From: JAILLW01 sp045640525
GTDB taxonomy: Bacteria > Bacillota > Clostridia > Lachnospirales > Lachnospiraceae
NCBI GenBank assembly: GCA_045640525.1
Contig: JAZUFE010000027.1
Location: forward strand, 1-64,000
Direction of reading: 5' to 3'
DNA length: 64,000 nucleotides
The position numbers and the translations under genes are program-made. The notes under the pieces were generated by a model. That model did no database searches. It was not told the origin of the DNA and worked only from the letters and a program-made list of their open reading frames with translations. This document shows positions 16,696 through 24,605 of this stretch, one piece after another (position 1 is the stretch's first letter; every line of letters begins with the position of its first letter).

Positions 16696-17958
16696 CTATC
16701 GCAACATTCCCGCTATTGCGCCGGTACTCCATGCCAGCTGAAGATTGTAACCGCCGCACCTGCCGTGTATATCGAGCATTTCTCCGCAAAGATATACACC
16801 GGGTTTAACTTTACTTTCCATGGTGTCCTTAACCTCTTCGAGGACAACTCCCCCAAGAGCAATCTGACTATCTTCAAACGAATTGGTATCGGTCACCAAA
16901 ATGCGCCATCCCTTTATCATGTCTGTCAATTTCTCAAGTTGCGAAAGCGGTATATCTTTATACCGACATGTATAACCGATATTGCATAACTTCAAGAACA
17001 AATCTCCGATTTTCTTGGGAAGTATTCCCACCAAAAATTCCGAGGACTGCCTTTGCGGATGCTCTTCCACCCTTCTTTTGAGTATATCAAGAACATCCTT
17101 CTTCTTGATATTTGGCATAACATCAACCACAACATTGACATCTTCAAATTTGCAATCAGCAGATTTAATCGGCAGATAATTGGAAAGATTCATTATCACA
17201 ATTCCCGAAATTCCGTATGCTGTCAATTGCAATTCGCCACTTTCCGAAACTATCTTTCGGTTCCCGACATACAATGTACATTCGGCACCGATTCTCGTTC
17301 CCGCTATTGATTTGAAGTAATCTTCGTCACTTTTTAACTGAACCAGCCCCGGCCTTGGTGTGGCAACTTTATGTCCCAACTCTCTTGCCAGCTTATATCC
17401 CGAACCGTCCGCACCAAGTTTTGGCTGAGCTTTAGAACCATTGGCCAGAATTACCCTGTCGGCCTTGTATTCGAAAACAGTATTATCCTCGGTATGTCTT
17501 GCCGACACAACAAATCCGGTATTTTTATCTCCTGTAATCTTATTGGCATGCTGTGATGTAACAACTTTGATTCCTAAATCTTCGATTTCAAATCTAAGTA
17601 CATCCAAAACGGCTGTTGCCTGATCCGAATATGGATATATCAATCCCTGTCGACTTCTTGTCACCAAGCCCAACTTTTCGAAAAAGGAAATTGTATCGGC
17701 ATAGCCGAATTGCTCAAAAACTCTTCTAAGCCATACCTCAGTTTTTTCGAAAGACTTATCATCCTTAAGCAAATACTGTTCCCACGGATTGTTGAGCAAT
17801 GCTTCATTGGTCAAATTGCATCTTCCGTTTCCTGTTGCAAGAAGTTTCTTCCCAATCCTGTCCTTATGTTCCAGCAATGTAACCTGATGACCTGCACCGG
17901 CTGCCCAAATCGCAGCTGTCATTCCCGATGCACCGCCTCCGCAAACCACTACTTTCAT
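16696..17958 (-). CDS. BaiN/RdsA-family FAD-dependent oxidoreductase (HI0933-like)
   Basis: This 420-residue flavoprotein opens with a Rossmann motif VVVCGGGASGMTAA (3-16), followed by the family hallmark RIGKKLLATGNGRCNLTN, and ends with a GGYNLQLAWSTG block that contacts FAD. Members include BaiN, proposed to reduce bile-acid intermediates, and proteins of unknown role (YhiN, YtfP), so no substrate is assigned. ATG at 17958 follows TTGGAG; the longer frame begins 12 codons earlier without a ribosome site. A TTGAAA-N17-TATACT promoter lies upstream. Confidence 0.88.
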   Translation of the reverse strand: MKVVVCGGGASGMTAAIWAAGAGHQVTLLEHKDRIGKKLLATGNGRCNLTNEALLNNPWEQYLLKDDKSFEKTEVWLRRVFEQFGYADTISFFEKLGLVTRSRQGLIYPYSDQATAVLDVLRFEIEDLGIKVVTSQHANKITGDKNTGFVVSARHTEDNTVFEYKADRVILANGSKAQPKLGADGSGYKLARELGHKVATPRPGLVQLKSDEDYFKSIAGTRIGAECTLYVGNRKIVSESGELQLTAYGISGIVIMNLSNYLPIKSADCKFEDVNVVVDVMPNIKKKDVLDILKRRVEEHPQRQSSEFLVGILPKKIGDLFLKLCNIGYTCRYKDIPLSQLEKLTDMIKGWRILVTDTNSFEDSQIALGGVVLEEVKDTMESKVKPGVYLCGEMLDIHGRCGGYNLQLAWSTGAIAGMLR

Positions 17959-18008
17959 ACCGTCTCCAATCAAAAATATGGCTGTTTGAGCCATTTGCCA
18001 CTCAATAC

Positions 18009-18037
18009 AGTATAAAAAAAAGAGCCCCCTTTTTCAA
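18009..18037 (-). promoter_or_regulatory. Promoter of the BaiN-like flavoprotein gene
   Basis: TTGAAA (18032-18037), a 17-base spacer containing an eight-T run, and TATACT (18009-18014) on the minus strand, about 50 bases before the start codon. Confidence 0.75.
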
Positions 18038-18060
18038 CCACATTCGCACGTTAAAATTTC

Positions 18061-18089
18061 TTTACTTTAAAACTTTATCGTGCTAAAAT
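18061..18089 (+). promoter_or_regulatory. Extended -10 promoter of the yerC-like gene
   Basis: TTTACT (18061-18066), 17 bases, then TAAAAT (18084-18089) preceded by TGC, an extended -10 element. It is divergent from the flavoprotein promoter and lies 24 bases before the start codon at 18113. Confidence 0.65.
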
Positions 18090-18112
18090 CTTATCAATGT
18101 GAGGTATATGCC

Positions 18113-18406
18113 ATGAACAATAAAATAAGAACCGATGCGGTTGATCATCTGTTTGATGCAATACTTACTTTAGAAAACAAAGAAGAATGCTACAGGTTTT
18201 TTGAAGACTTGTGCACCATTAATGAAATACTCAGTCTGGCGCAAAGATATGAAGTTGCCGCCATGTTATCCGGCAAGCACACCTATTTGGAAATTGCCGA
18301 AAAGACCGGTGCTTCCACAGCAACAATAAGCCGTGTTAACCGTTCTCTGATATATGGTAATGATGGGTACGAAATGGTATTTGACAGATTATCAAAAAAG
18401 CAGTAA
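18113..18406 (+). CDS. yerC: YerC/YecD family TrpR-related DNA-binding protein
   Basis: A 97-residue helix-turn-helix protein of the TrpR-like YerC/YecD family. The segment EILSLAQRYEVAAMLSGKHTY followed by LEIAEKTGASTATISRVNRS is the TrpR-type reader helix region. Members repress small regulons; in the model Bacillus the target is poorly known, and here no operator is visible. ATG at 18113 has GAGGT nine bases upstream; an earlier ATG has no ribosome site. It is monocistronic, with its own extended -10 promoter and terminator. Confidence 0.88.
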   Translation: MNNKIRTDAVDHLFDAILTLENKEECYRFFEDLCTINEILSLAQRYEVAAMLSGKHTYLEIAEKTGASTATISRVNRSLIYGNDGYEMVFDRLSKKQ

Positions 18407-18411
18407 AGAAA

Positions 18412-18436
18412 ACGCTGTAAGCATTGCTTACAGCGT
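18412..18436. terminator. Bidirectional terminator between yerC and the M23-like gene
   Basis: acgctgtaagc (18412-18422) and gcttacagcgt (18426-18436) form an 11-bp perfect stem with an ATT loop. The plus strand continues ctttttaa and the minus strand TTTTCTTT, so it serves both convergent genes. Confidence 0.9.
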
Positions 18437-18440
18437 CTTT

Positions 18441-19163
18441 TTAACCATCAATCTGAATTACATCTTTAGGATCGATATACTCCTCATTCAACATGATCTG
18501 ATATCCGAAATCGGTATTGTTTCCCGATACCGAGAAGAGTATGTATCCTTTTCCGAGCTCTTCACCGGATTTAACCAATACTTCTCCGGAATTTCTGTAA
18601 ATCGACTTATAGCCGTTACCATGGTCAATTATGATTCTGTTGCCGTATTCGGCATCTTCTTCTATGCTGAGTACGGTTCCTGTTCCGGCAGATATGATAT
18701 TCACCCCGGAAGATGCCGTTAATTTGGCAATCGGGTGTCCGTCCATTTCCGAATAGTCTATTGTTGTTGTTCCTCCGCTTAAAGGAAAGCCCTTGGGAAT
18801 GGCGTTTTCTGTCTCCTCCTGGGATAATGCATCTTCTGTTGCCGTCTTCTTGGATACTGTATCACTAAGTACCGTTACCTTGGCCGTAAGGGTATCATTT
18901 TCTACAGATAATGATTCGTTTTCATCAGTCAAATCATTAACCATTGCCATCTGCTCAACCAAATCCGATTTAAGTTTATTCATTGTAATCGAATCATAAA
19001 TCAGCTTACAGATGCAAAAAGCAAACAGGGCAAAAAATGCAATCAAAATTGCCTCGCATAATGTGGTGCCGAGAGTATGTGAAGTAATGACGCCTTCTTC
19101 ATGCTCTCGTATAAGCATGACAGCATATTTACTATGCTTTTTCTTCGTTGTTGTCTCTTCCAT
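18441..19163 (-). CDS. Membrane-anchored, catalytically degenerate M23 (LytM) protein
   Basis: The 240 residues comprise a cytoplasmic Lys-rich start, one membrane helix (about 38-60), a coiled coil (about 62-105) and a LytM/M23 domain (about 140-235). The fold markers YGNRIIIDHGNGYKSIY and a lipoyl-like GEELGKGYILF survive, but the zinc ligands are gone: the usual YxHL reads YRNS and HLHFE reads FGYQI. Such dead LytM proteins often activate amidases (EnvC, NlpD) or bind SpoIIQ-type partners; the partner here is unknown. ATG at 19163 follows GGAGG. TTGCCT-N17-TAGAAT lies upstream. Confidence 0.85.
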   Translation of the reverse strand: MEETTTKKKHSKYAVMLIREHEEGVITSHTLGTTLCEAILIAFFALFAFCICKLIYDSITMNKLKSDLVEQMAMVNDLTDENESLSVENDTLTAKVTVLSDTVSKKTATEDALSQEETENAIPKGFPLSGGTTTIDYSEMDGHPIAKLTASSGVNIISAGTGTVLSIEEDAEYGNRIIIDHGNGYKSIYRNSGEVLVKSGEELGKGYILFSVSGNNTDFGYQIMLNEEYIDPKDVIQIDG

Positions 19164-19222
19164 AAGTCCTCCAATAACCTGAATTTTCATCGGTCAAAAC
19201 GATTTGTAACAAATTCTTAACA

Positions 19223-19251
19223 ATTCTATCACAAGCCTTGCGAAAAGGCAA
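19223..19251 (-). promoter_or_regulatory. Promoter of the degenerate M23 gene
   Basis: TTGCCT (19246-19251), a 17-base spacer and TAGAAT (19223-19228) on the minus strand, 60 bases upstream of the start. Confidence 0.55.
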
Positions 19252-19260
19252 ATTTCTCAC

Positions 19261-19289
19261 TTTACAATTGATATTTGCTATGCTATTCT
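19261..19289 (+). promoter_or_regulatory. Promoter of the cold-shock gene
   Basis: TTTACA (19261-19266), 17 bases, TATTCT (19284-19289). This gives a roughly 50-base leader with a T-run before the ribosome site, the kind of leader that can change structure at low temperature in csp genes. Confidence 0.6.
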
Positions 19290-19347
19290 TTGATTAGTCG
19301 CAATTGTGCGACAAGTCAATTTTTTTATTTTTTTGGAGGAAGTTCAG

Positions 19348-19548
19348 ATGAACAAGGGAACAGTAAAGTGGTTTAACAACGAGAAGGGCTATGGCTTCAT
19401 TTCAGATGAGAACGGAAACGATGTATTCGTTCACTTCTCAGGAATCAACTCAGATGGTTTCAAGTCTTTGGAAGAAGGCGCTGCAGTAGAATTTGAAGTT
19501 GTAAATGGCGAAAAAGGTCCTCAGGCTGTTAATGTAACTAAGCTTTAA
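19348..19548 (+). CDS. csp: Cold-shock protein (CspA family)
   Basis: A 66-residue single OB-fold RNA/DNA chaperone. RNP1 KGYGFI (16-21 region) and RNP2 VFVHF (about 29-33) are intact, as is the opening MNKGTVKWFN. TTGGAGGAA lies about eight bases before ATG at 19348; an upstream in-frame ATG at 19306 would add 14 residues foreign to the family. It is monocistronic with a strong palindromic terminator, consistent with abundant expression. Confidence 0.95.
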   Translation: MNKGTVKWFNNEKGYGFISDENGNDVFVHFSGINSDGFKSLEEGAAVEFEVVNGEKGPQAVNVTKL

Positions 19549-19576
19549 TTAGAATATAAATAAAGTTTTGGATTAC

Positions 19577-19604
19577 AAAACCCACTGCATATGCAGTGGG
19601 TTTT
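19577..19604. terminator. Bidirectional terminator between csp and hisA
   Basis: aaaacccactgcat and atgcagtgggtttt form a 14-bp perfect palindromic stem without separate loop bases, with T-runs on the plus side and A/T-rich sequence on the minus side. Confidence 0.9.
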
Positions 19605-19624
19605 ACCTTTATTATGACGCTCTT

Positions 19625-20398
19625 TTACTTTCCGTATGTATTAACCACATCTTCTATTTTTATCTTTCCGCCGAAAATATCCAATGCACTTCCTATGGTG
19701 AAATCAATTTTCCCGCTTCCCAAATCATTCAGCATTTCGAGGTCTTCAAACGAATGTATTCCTCCGGCATACGTAATCGGAATTTTACTTGTTGTCAGAA
19801 TTGTTGCAACATTTGATTCTATTCCGTTGGCAAGTCCCTCAACATCCGTTGCATGTACCAAAAACTCGTCACAGGACTCGGATAACTGCCAAAGCAGCTC
19901 CGAAGATAAAACAAATTCCGTAAACTTCTGCCATCTGTCGGTTACAATATAATACTTGTCATTTCTCTTTCGACAGCTCAAGTCCAATACCAAATGTTCA
20001 CGACCCACTTCAGAAATCATCCTGTCCAAAGCCTTCTCATCAAGCTCACCGTTTTTGAAAACATAAGAGGTTACTATCACATGGCTTGCGCCGGCATCCA
20101 AAAATTCGGTTGCGTTAAAGGGTGTAATTCCTCCGCCGACCTGCAGCACTCCCGGAGTTGTTCCAAGTGCCAGAAGCGCCTGGGCCTTGGTCTTTTCATA
20201 ATATTCCGAATCCGTCGGATTAAGCAATATAACATGTCCGCCCTTCAATCCGAAATCGTGATACATTTGAGCATAAAATCCGGCATCCTTGCATGCAACG
20301 AAATTTTCCGTTGCTCTATTGCCGGTATCGGCCAAAGACCCTCCGACAATTTGCTTAACTTCTCCGTTATGAATATCAATACATGGTCTGAATCTCAT
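19625..20398 (-). CDS. hisA: HisA of the eukaryotic HIS6 type (ProFAR isomerase)
   Basis: The enzyme opens the ribose of ProFAR to form PRFAR, step four of histidine synthesis. This 257-residue (beta/alpha)8 barrel resembles yeast HIS6 rather than usual bacterial HisA: the start CIDIHNGEVKQIVGGSL, the VLDLSCRKRNDKYYI insert and the HATDVEGLANGI block are characteristic. The catalytic Asp pair would be Asp8 and the Asp of ATDVEG. It is not beside other his genes but 15 bases downstream of fbp, so it shares that transcript. Confidence 0.9.
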   Translation of the reverse strand: MRFRPCIDIHNGEVKQIVGGSLADTGNRATENFVACKDAGFYAQMYHDFGLKGGHVILLNPTDSEYYEKTKAQALLALGTTPGVLQVGGGITPFNATEFLDAGASHVIVTSYVFKNGELDEKALDRMISEVGREHLVLDLSCRKRNDKYYIVTDRWQKFTEFVLSSELLWQLSESCDEFLVHATDVEGLANGIESNVATILTTSKIPITYAGGIHSFEDLEMLNDLGSGKIDFTIGSALDIFGGKIKIEDVVNTYGK

Positions 20399-20413
20399 TT
20401 CTATCCTTATCAG

Positions 20414-22369
20414 TTACGATTTTTCAACAAGCACACCGTCTCTGTATGCTACCAACAGTTTCTCCAATTCGGCTATATTCTCTTTGATTTCCTTACCTAT
20501 ATCAGTTTGTGAAACTCGAATTCTGGTAGGTGCCACTTCTACTTCTGTGGTATCGGAGAAAATATCCGACTCATTTCTGACTGCCGCTTCTTTTGATTCA
20601 AAAGGTTCATGTGCAACAAGTCGCATACCGTGCGAAGAAGCAACCAGCGTATATCCGGCTATTCCCGTCTTATCCTGATATGCTTTTGAAAATCCTCCGT
20701 CTATAATCAAAAGTTTGCCGTCACATCTAATCGGACTTTCTCCCTTCTTGCGTTCAACCGGTACATGTCCGTTCACAATGTGCGACTTTTTGGTATCAAG
20801 ACCGAATTCCTCAATGATTTTATTGACAACTTTCTCATCATCAAGCATAGAATAATATGCATTCTTGGTTTCCTTATGAGTCTGCGGATCTTCGATAAAG
20901 TATCTTTCGAATGTTGTCATTTTATCTTTGCCGAAAACAGGAGATTTGGGACCTGCCCATAAATACCAAATGTAGTCCTGGGCCTTACGCATTCCCTTGG
21001 TATCATTTTTCTCGTAATAACCTTTTCTGGCATATGTATCAAGGATATCATAAAGTTCTTTACCGCAATACTCCTTCCCTTCAACATTTACCTTCAAAAA
21101 ATCTCCGTTCGCATCAAGCGGCACGCAACCGTGATAAAGAAGATTTGAATTAAATATCTTATACAATCCGCCGTTCGTATACAAAAACCTTACATGCTTT
21201 TGCAATTTTTCACTTTTCAAGAATGCCTGTCGAATTCTCAGCATCACCTGAAGTTCTTCATCCGAAAGCCAATAAGGATCTTCCGGATCGATTGTCGGAA
21301 AATCGGTATCTTTAATGGGATACTCCTTTCCGTAACACGTTATTGTTTTCTTCTTATAATCTATCTTGTCAAGAAGCAGTCTGTCTTCCATTTCAAATTC
21401 CGGATGCAGCTTAATAATCTGACCCTCGAGTTTAAACTGAAGAATCGCTATTGCTTTATGAATTTTCATATCAAGGCTTAAATCCTTGGTATCATAATCC
21501 GTATTGTACTTAATTTCAAAAGCGGAGCAATCTGTATCTTTGTACTGCTCCATGGCAAACGTAGCAAGCGGTATAAGATTGATTCCGTAACCTTCTTCAA
21601 TTGTTGCCAAATTTCCGTATCGGCTCGCAATTCTGATAACCGTTGCTATGCACGCAAGATGACCGCATGCAGCACCCATCCACACAATATCATGATTACC
21701 CCACTGAATATCAACCGAATGATACTTCACCAAAGCATCCATAATAATATGTGGGCCCGGTCCTCTGTCATATACATCACCCACTATATGCAAATGATCT
21801 ACCACAAGTCTTTGTATAAGATTACATATGGCTGCTATGAAATCAGGTGCACTGCCTATTCTGATTATCGTATTGATTATTTCGTTATAATACATCTCCT
21901 TGTCGGAGATATCGGAACGTTCTGTAATAAGTTCTTCTATTACATATGAAAATTCTTTAGGTAAAGCCTTTCTAACTTTAGACCTGGTGTATTTTGAAGC
22001 CACATGCTTGGTAATGGCAACAAGCCTGTGGAGAGTGATTTTATACCAATCTTCAATATTATCTTCCTGTTCAATAACTATATCGAGTTTTTCATATGGA
22101 TAGTAAATCAAGGTCGCCAATGATTTCTTATCCTTGGTAGAAAGTGTATTTCCAAATTCTTCATCTATTGAACGTTTAACCGCACCTGAACCGTTTTTTA
22201 GTACATGTACAAACTGTTCGTATTCACCATGAATATCCGTCAAAAAGTGTTCGGTGCCCTTAGGCAGATTCAAAATTGCCTGAAGATTAATTATTTCTGT
22301 TGACGCAGCCGCAACCGTTGGGTACTGCTTCGCCAAGCTCTTTAATAATTTCAATTCAAGACCGTCCAT
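20414..22369 (-). CDS. fbp: Class III fructose-1,6-bisphosphatase
   Basis: A 651-residue Firmicutes-type FBPase for gluconeogenesis. The calcineurin-like metal motifs HFLTDIHGEYEQF, GDVYDRGPGPH and QWGNHDIVWMGA are intact, and length fits the family. Start chosen at 22369 (MDGLELK) with GGAGG seven bases upstream; the open frame extends 19 codons further without support. A hairpin with a T-run precedes it, closing the dap operon. hisA follows after 15 bases. Confidence 0.95.
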   Translation of the reverse strand: MDGLELKLLKSLAKQYPTVAAASTEIINLQAILNLPKGTEHFLTDIHGEYEQFVHVLKNGSGAVKRSIDEEFGNTLSTKDKKSLATLIYYPYEKLDIVIEQEDNIEDWYKITLHRLVAITKHVASKYTRSKVRKALPKEFSYVIEELITERSDISDKEMYYNEIINTIIRIGSAPDFIAAICNLIQRLVVDHLHIVGDVYDRGPGPHIIMDALVKYHSVDIQWGNHDIVWMGAACGHLACIATVIRIASRYGNLATIEEGYGINLIPLATFAMEQYKDTDCSAFEIKYNTDYDTKDLSLDMKIHKAIAILQFKLEGQIIKLHPEFEMEDRLLLDKIDYKKKTITCYGKEYPIKDTDFPTIDPEDPYWLSDEELQVMLRIRQAFLKSEKLQKHVRFLYTNGGLYKIFNSNLLYHGCVPLDANGDFLKVNVEGKEYCGKELYDILDTYARKGYYEKNDTKGMRKAQDYIWYLWAGPKSPVFGKDKMTTFERYFIEDPQTHKETKNAYYSMLDDEKVVNKIIEEFGLDTKKSHIVNGHVPVERKKGESPIRCDGKLLIIDGGFSKAYQDKTGIAGYTLVASSHGMRLVAHEPFESKEAAVRNESDIFSDTTEVEVAPTRIRVSQTDIGKEIKENIAELEKLLVAYRDGVLVEKS

Positions 22370-22402
22370 AACTCCTCCAAATACACGTTTTCTCGTTTGA
22401 TA

Positions 22403-22434
22403 AAGGCAGTTCAAACCTGCGTCCAAACTGCCTT
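22403..22434 (-). terminator. Terminator after dapB
   Basis: aaggcagtt (22403-22411) pairs with aactgcctt (22426-22434), loop 14 bases; on the minus strand TTTATC follows. It lies just past the dapB stop at 22439 and before fbp. Confidence 0.6.
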
Positions 22435-22438
22435 GATT

Positions 22439-23194
22439 CTATCCTATTACATCTGACATATCGTACATGCCGGGTCCCTTATCATAAAGGAACTTAGCTG
22501 CGCTTATTGCGCCTTTGGCAAATACGTTTCTCGAATACGCCGTGTGCGAAAAAGTAATAACTTCATCGGTACCTGCGAATATAACATCATGGTCACCCAC
22601 TATTGTACCGCCGCGTACCGCAGAAAACCCGATTTCTTTTTTGGGTCTTATTTCTCTTCGCTGGCTTCTGTCAAAAACAAATTCATATTCATTATCCAAT
22701 GCTCCGTTACAGGCCTCTCCCAAAGCTATTGCAGTTCCTGAAGGCGCATCCAGTTTCTGATTATGATGCTTTTCGACAATTTCAATATCATATCCTTTAT
22801 CTGCCAGCACTGCAGTTGCTTCCCTCAAAAGCTTCAGCATTAAATTAATACCCAGTGACATATTGGCAGAACGCAATACCGCAACTTTTTTGGATGTATC
22901 ATTGACCAGATTGAGTTGTTCTTTCGAAAGTCCTGTCGTGCACAATACAACCGGTTTGTTGTTCTTGGCACAATATTCCAACAATTGATCGGTTCCGTCA
23001 GCTCTGGAGAAATCAACAATCACGTCAAAATCTACATCTACTTCGGATAAAGATTTATATACCGGATAACTGTTTTCAATTCCATCAAACAAATCTACGC
23101 CTGCCGCGATTTCAATTCCGTCCGTATTCTTAACCATGGCCGTAATCATCTGTCCCATTCGACCGTTACAGCCACACATCAGCATTTTAACCAT
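22439..23194 (-). CDS. dapB: 4-hydroxy-tetrahydrodipicolinate reductase
   Basis: This 251-residue enzyme reduces dihydrodipicolinate with NAD(P)H in the lysine/diaminopimelate pathway. The nucleotide-binding GCNGRMGQ (8-15) and the catalytic segment EKHHNQKLDAPSGTA are present. The start ATG at 23194 overlaps the dapA stop as TAATG, so the two genes are translationally coupled. The product supplies meso-diaminopimelate for peptidoglycan. Confidence 0.96.
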   Translation of the reverse strand: MVKMLMCGCNGRMGQMITAMVKNTDGIEIAAGVDLFDGIENSYPVYKSLSEVDVDFDVIVDFSRADGTDQLLEYCAKNNKPVVLCTTGLSKEQLNLVNDTSKKVAVLRSANMSLGINLMLKLLREATAVLADKGYDIEIVEKHHNQKLDAPSGTAIALGEACNGALDNEYEFVFDRSQRREIRPKKEIGFSAVRGGTIVGDHDVIFAGTDEVITFSHTAYSRNVFAKGAISAAKFLYDKGPGMYDMSDVIG

Positions 23195-24078
23195 TACAGT
23201 ACCCCATATTCTTTCATGCACTGTTCAAGCACTGCTGCATGTTCCGGTTCCATTTGAGTAAGCGGTCTTCTTACCACTCCCGTATCCCTTCCTTGAAGTT
23301 CAACAGCCTTCTTGGCCGGAATCGGATTAACCTCGCTGAACAGGGCATCTATCAAAGGAATTGCACGTAATTGTTCAGCACATGCCTTTTTAACATCACC
23401 GCTCAAATATGCCGCGCAAATATCATGCGTCTGCTTGGGTGCAACTATAGAAAGAACGGAAATAACACCCTTTCCTCCCAATGACATGATTGGAACAATC
23501 TGATCGTCATTTCCCGAATACAAATCTATCTTTCCATCCGTAAGCTGCATAATTTTGGCAACCTGCGAAATATTACCGCTTGCTTCCTTAACAGCAACAA
23601 TATTGTCAACTTCCTTGAAAAGCTTGGCAATTGTTGCAGGAGCAATATTAACTCCGGTTCTTCCCTGAATATTGTAAAGTACCATGGGAATCTTAACCGA
23701 ATCCGCAACTATCTTAAAATGCTCATAAAGTCCCTTTTGAGTTGCCTTATTATAGTAAGGAGATACTACCAAAATTGCATCTGCTCCGGCTTTTTCGGCT
23801 TCCTTTGAAAGATATACCGCTGTTTCCGTGCAATTTGATCCTGTACCTGCAATAACAGGAATACGCTTATTTACAACTTCGCAACAGTACTTAATAACAC
23901 TGATATGCTCTTCATGGGATAATGTAGATGCCTCACCTGTTGTTCCGCATACCACTATAGCATCCGTAGAATTGCTGATCTGATATTCAATCTGTTCTTT
24001 GAAGCGATCGTAATCGACCTCTCCGTTTGCTTTAAACGGTGTAGTAATAGCTACAGCCGCACCTTCAAAAATAGCCAT
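23194..24078 (-). CDS. dapA: 4-hydroxy-tetrahydrodipicolinate synthase
   Basis: A 294-residue (beta/alpha)8 lyase that condenses pyruvate with aspartate semialdehyde. The GTTGE motif, the YNIQGRTG segment (usually YNVPGRTG) and the Schiff-base Lys in AVKEASG are present. ATG at 24078 follows AAGGAGG seven bases upstream; the frame is open 23 codons further but homology starts here. It sits between a corrinoid adenosyltransferase-like gene and dapB. Confidence 0.96.
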   Translation of the reverse strand: MAIFEGAAVAITTPFKANGEVDYDRFKEQIEYQISNSTDAIVVCGTTGEASTLSHEEHISVIKYCCEVVNKRIPVIAGTGSNCTETAVYLSKEAEKAGADAILVVSPYYNKATQKGLYEHFKIVADSVKIPMVLYNIQGRTGVNIAPATIAKLFKEVDNIVAVKEASGNISQVAKIMQLTDGKIDLYSGNDDQIVPIMSLGGKGVISVLSIVAPKQTHDICAAYLSGDVKKACAEQLRAIPLIDALFSEVNPIPAKKAVELQGRDTGVVRRPLTQMEPEHAAVLEQCMKEYGVL

Positions 24079-24091
24079 AACAGCCTCCTTA

Positions 24092-24568
24092 TTATATGTT
24101 GGATATTCCCGATATCCGATCCGATATCGCTTTAATTCTGTCATCAAGTTCTATTCCGGTCATGATAACATCCATGTTTTCCGATCTTTGATTAAGTGCA
24201 TCAATCAATTCCGAAACATCCATAATACCGTTATCAACTATACCCAGAATTTCATCCAAAACCAACAAGTCGCACTCGCCCGTAGACAATACCTTACGTG
24301 CAAAGTTAAGTCCGTTGATAATATTTACTTTTTCCTCATCCTGCTGTTGCTTGGATAATGTATCAAAATTACTGTCAGACTTCTCGAATCTGAATATCTT
24401 GATTTCAGGTTCAAGTCGCTTCATAATATCATTTTCGGGAACTGCTTTTCCTTTCAGAAACTGAATTATAACAACACTGTCACCCTGCGAAGCTCTTCTT
24501 AGTGCTTCACCGAATGCCGCAGGCGTTTTGCCTCTTCCGGTTCCGCAGTATATCGAAATACGGCCCAT
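24092..24568 (-). CDS. CobO/BtuR-like corrinoid adenosyltransferase family P-loop protein
   Basis: The 158-residue protein resembles cob(I)yrinic acid a,c-diamide adenosyltransferases: P-loop CGTGRGKTPAAFGEALRR (8-25), VVIIQFLKGK and a Walker B-like DLLVLDEILG. It is shorter than typical CobO (about 175-200) and lacks part of the N-terminal arm. No other cobalamin gene is in the window; the gene sits in the valS-dapA run, where its role in corrinoid metabolism is family inference. Confidence 0.75.
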   Translation of the reverse strand: MGRISIYCGTGRGKTPAAFGEALRRASQGDSVVIIQFLKGKAVPENDIMKRLEPEIKIFRFEKSDSNFDTLSKQQQDEEKVNIINGLNFARKVLSTGECDLLVLDEILGIVDNGIMDVSELIDALNQRSENMDVIMTGIELDDRIKAISDRISGISNI

Positions 24569-24605
24569 GTGAATCCTCCCACTCTTGGCGATAGTAGTTA
24601 TATTA

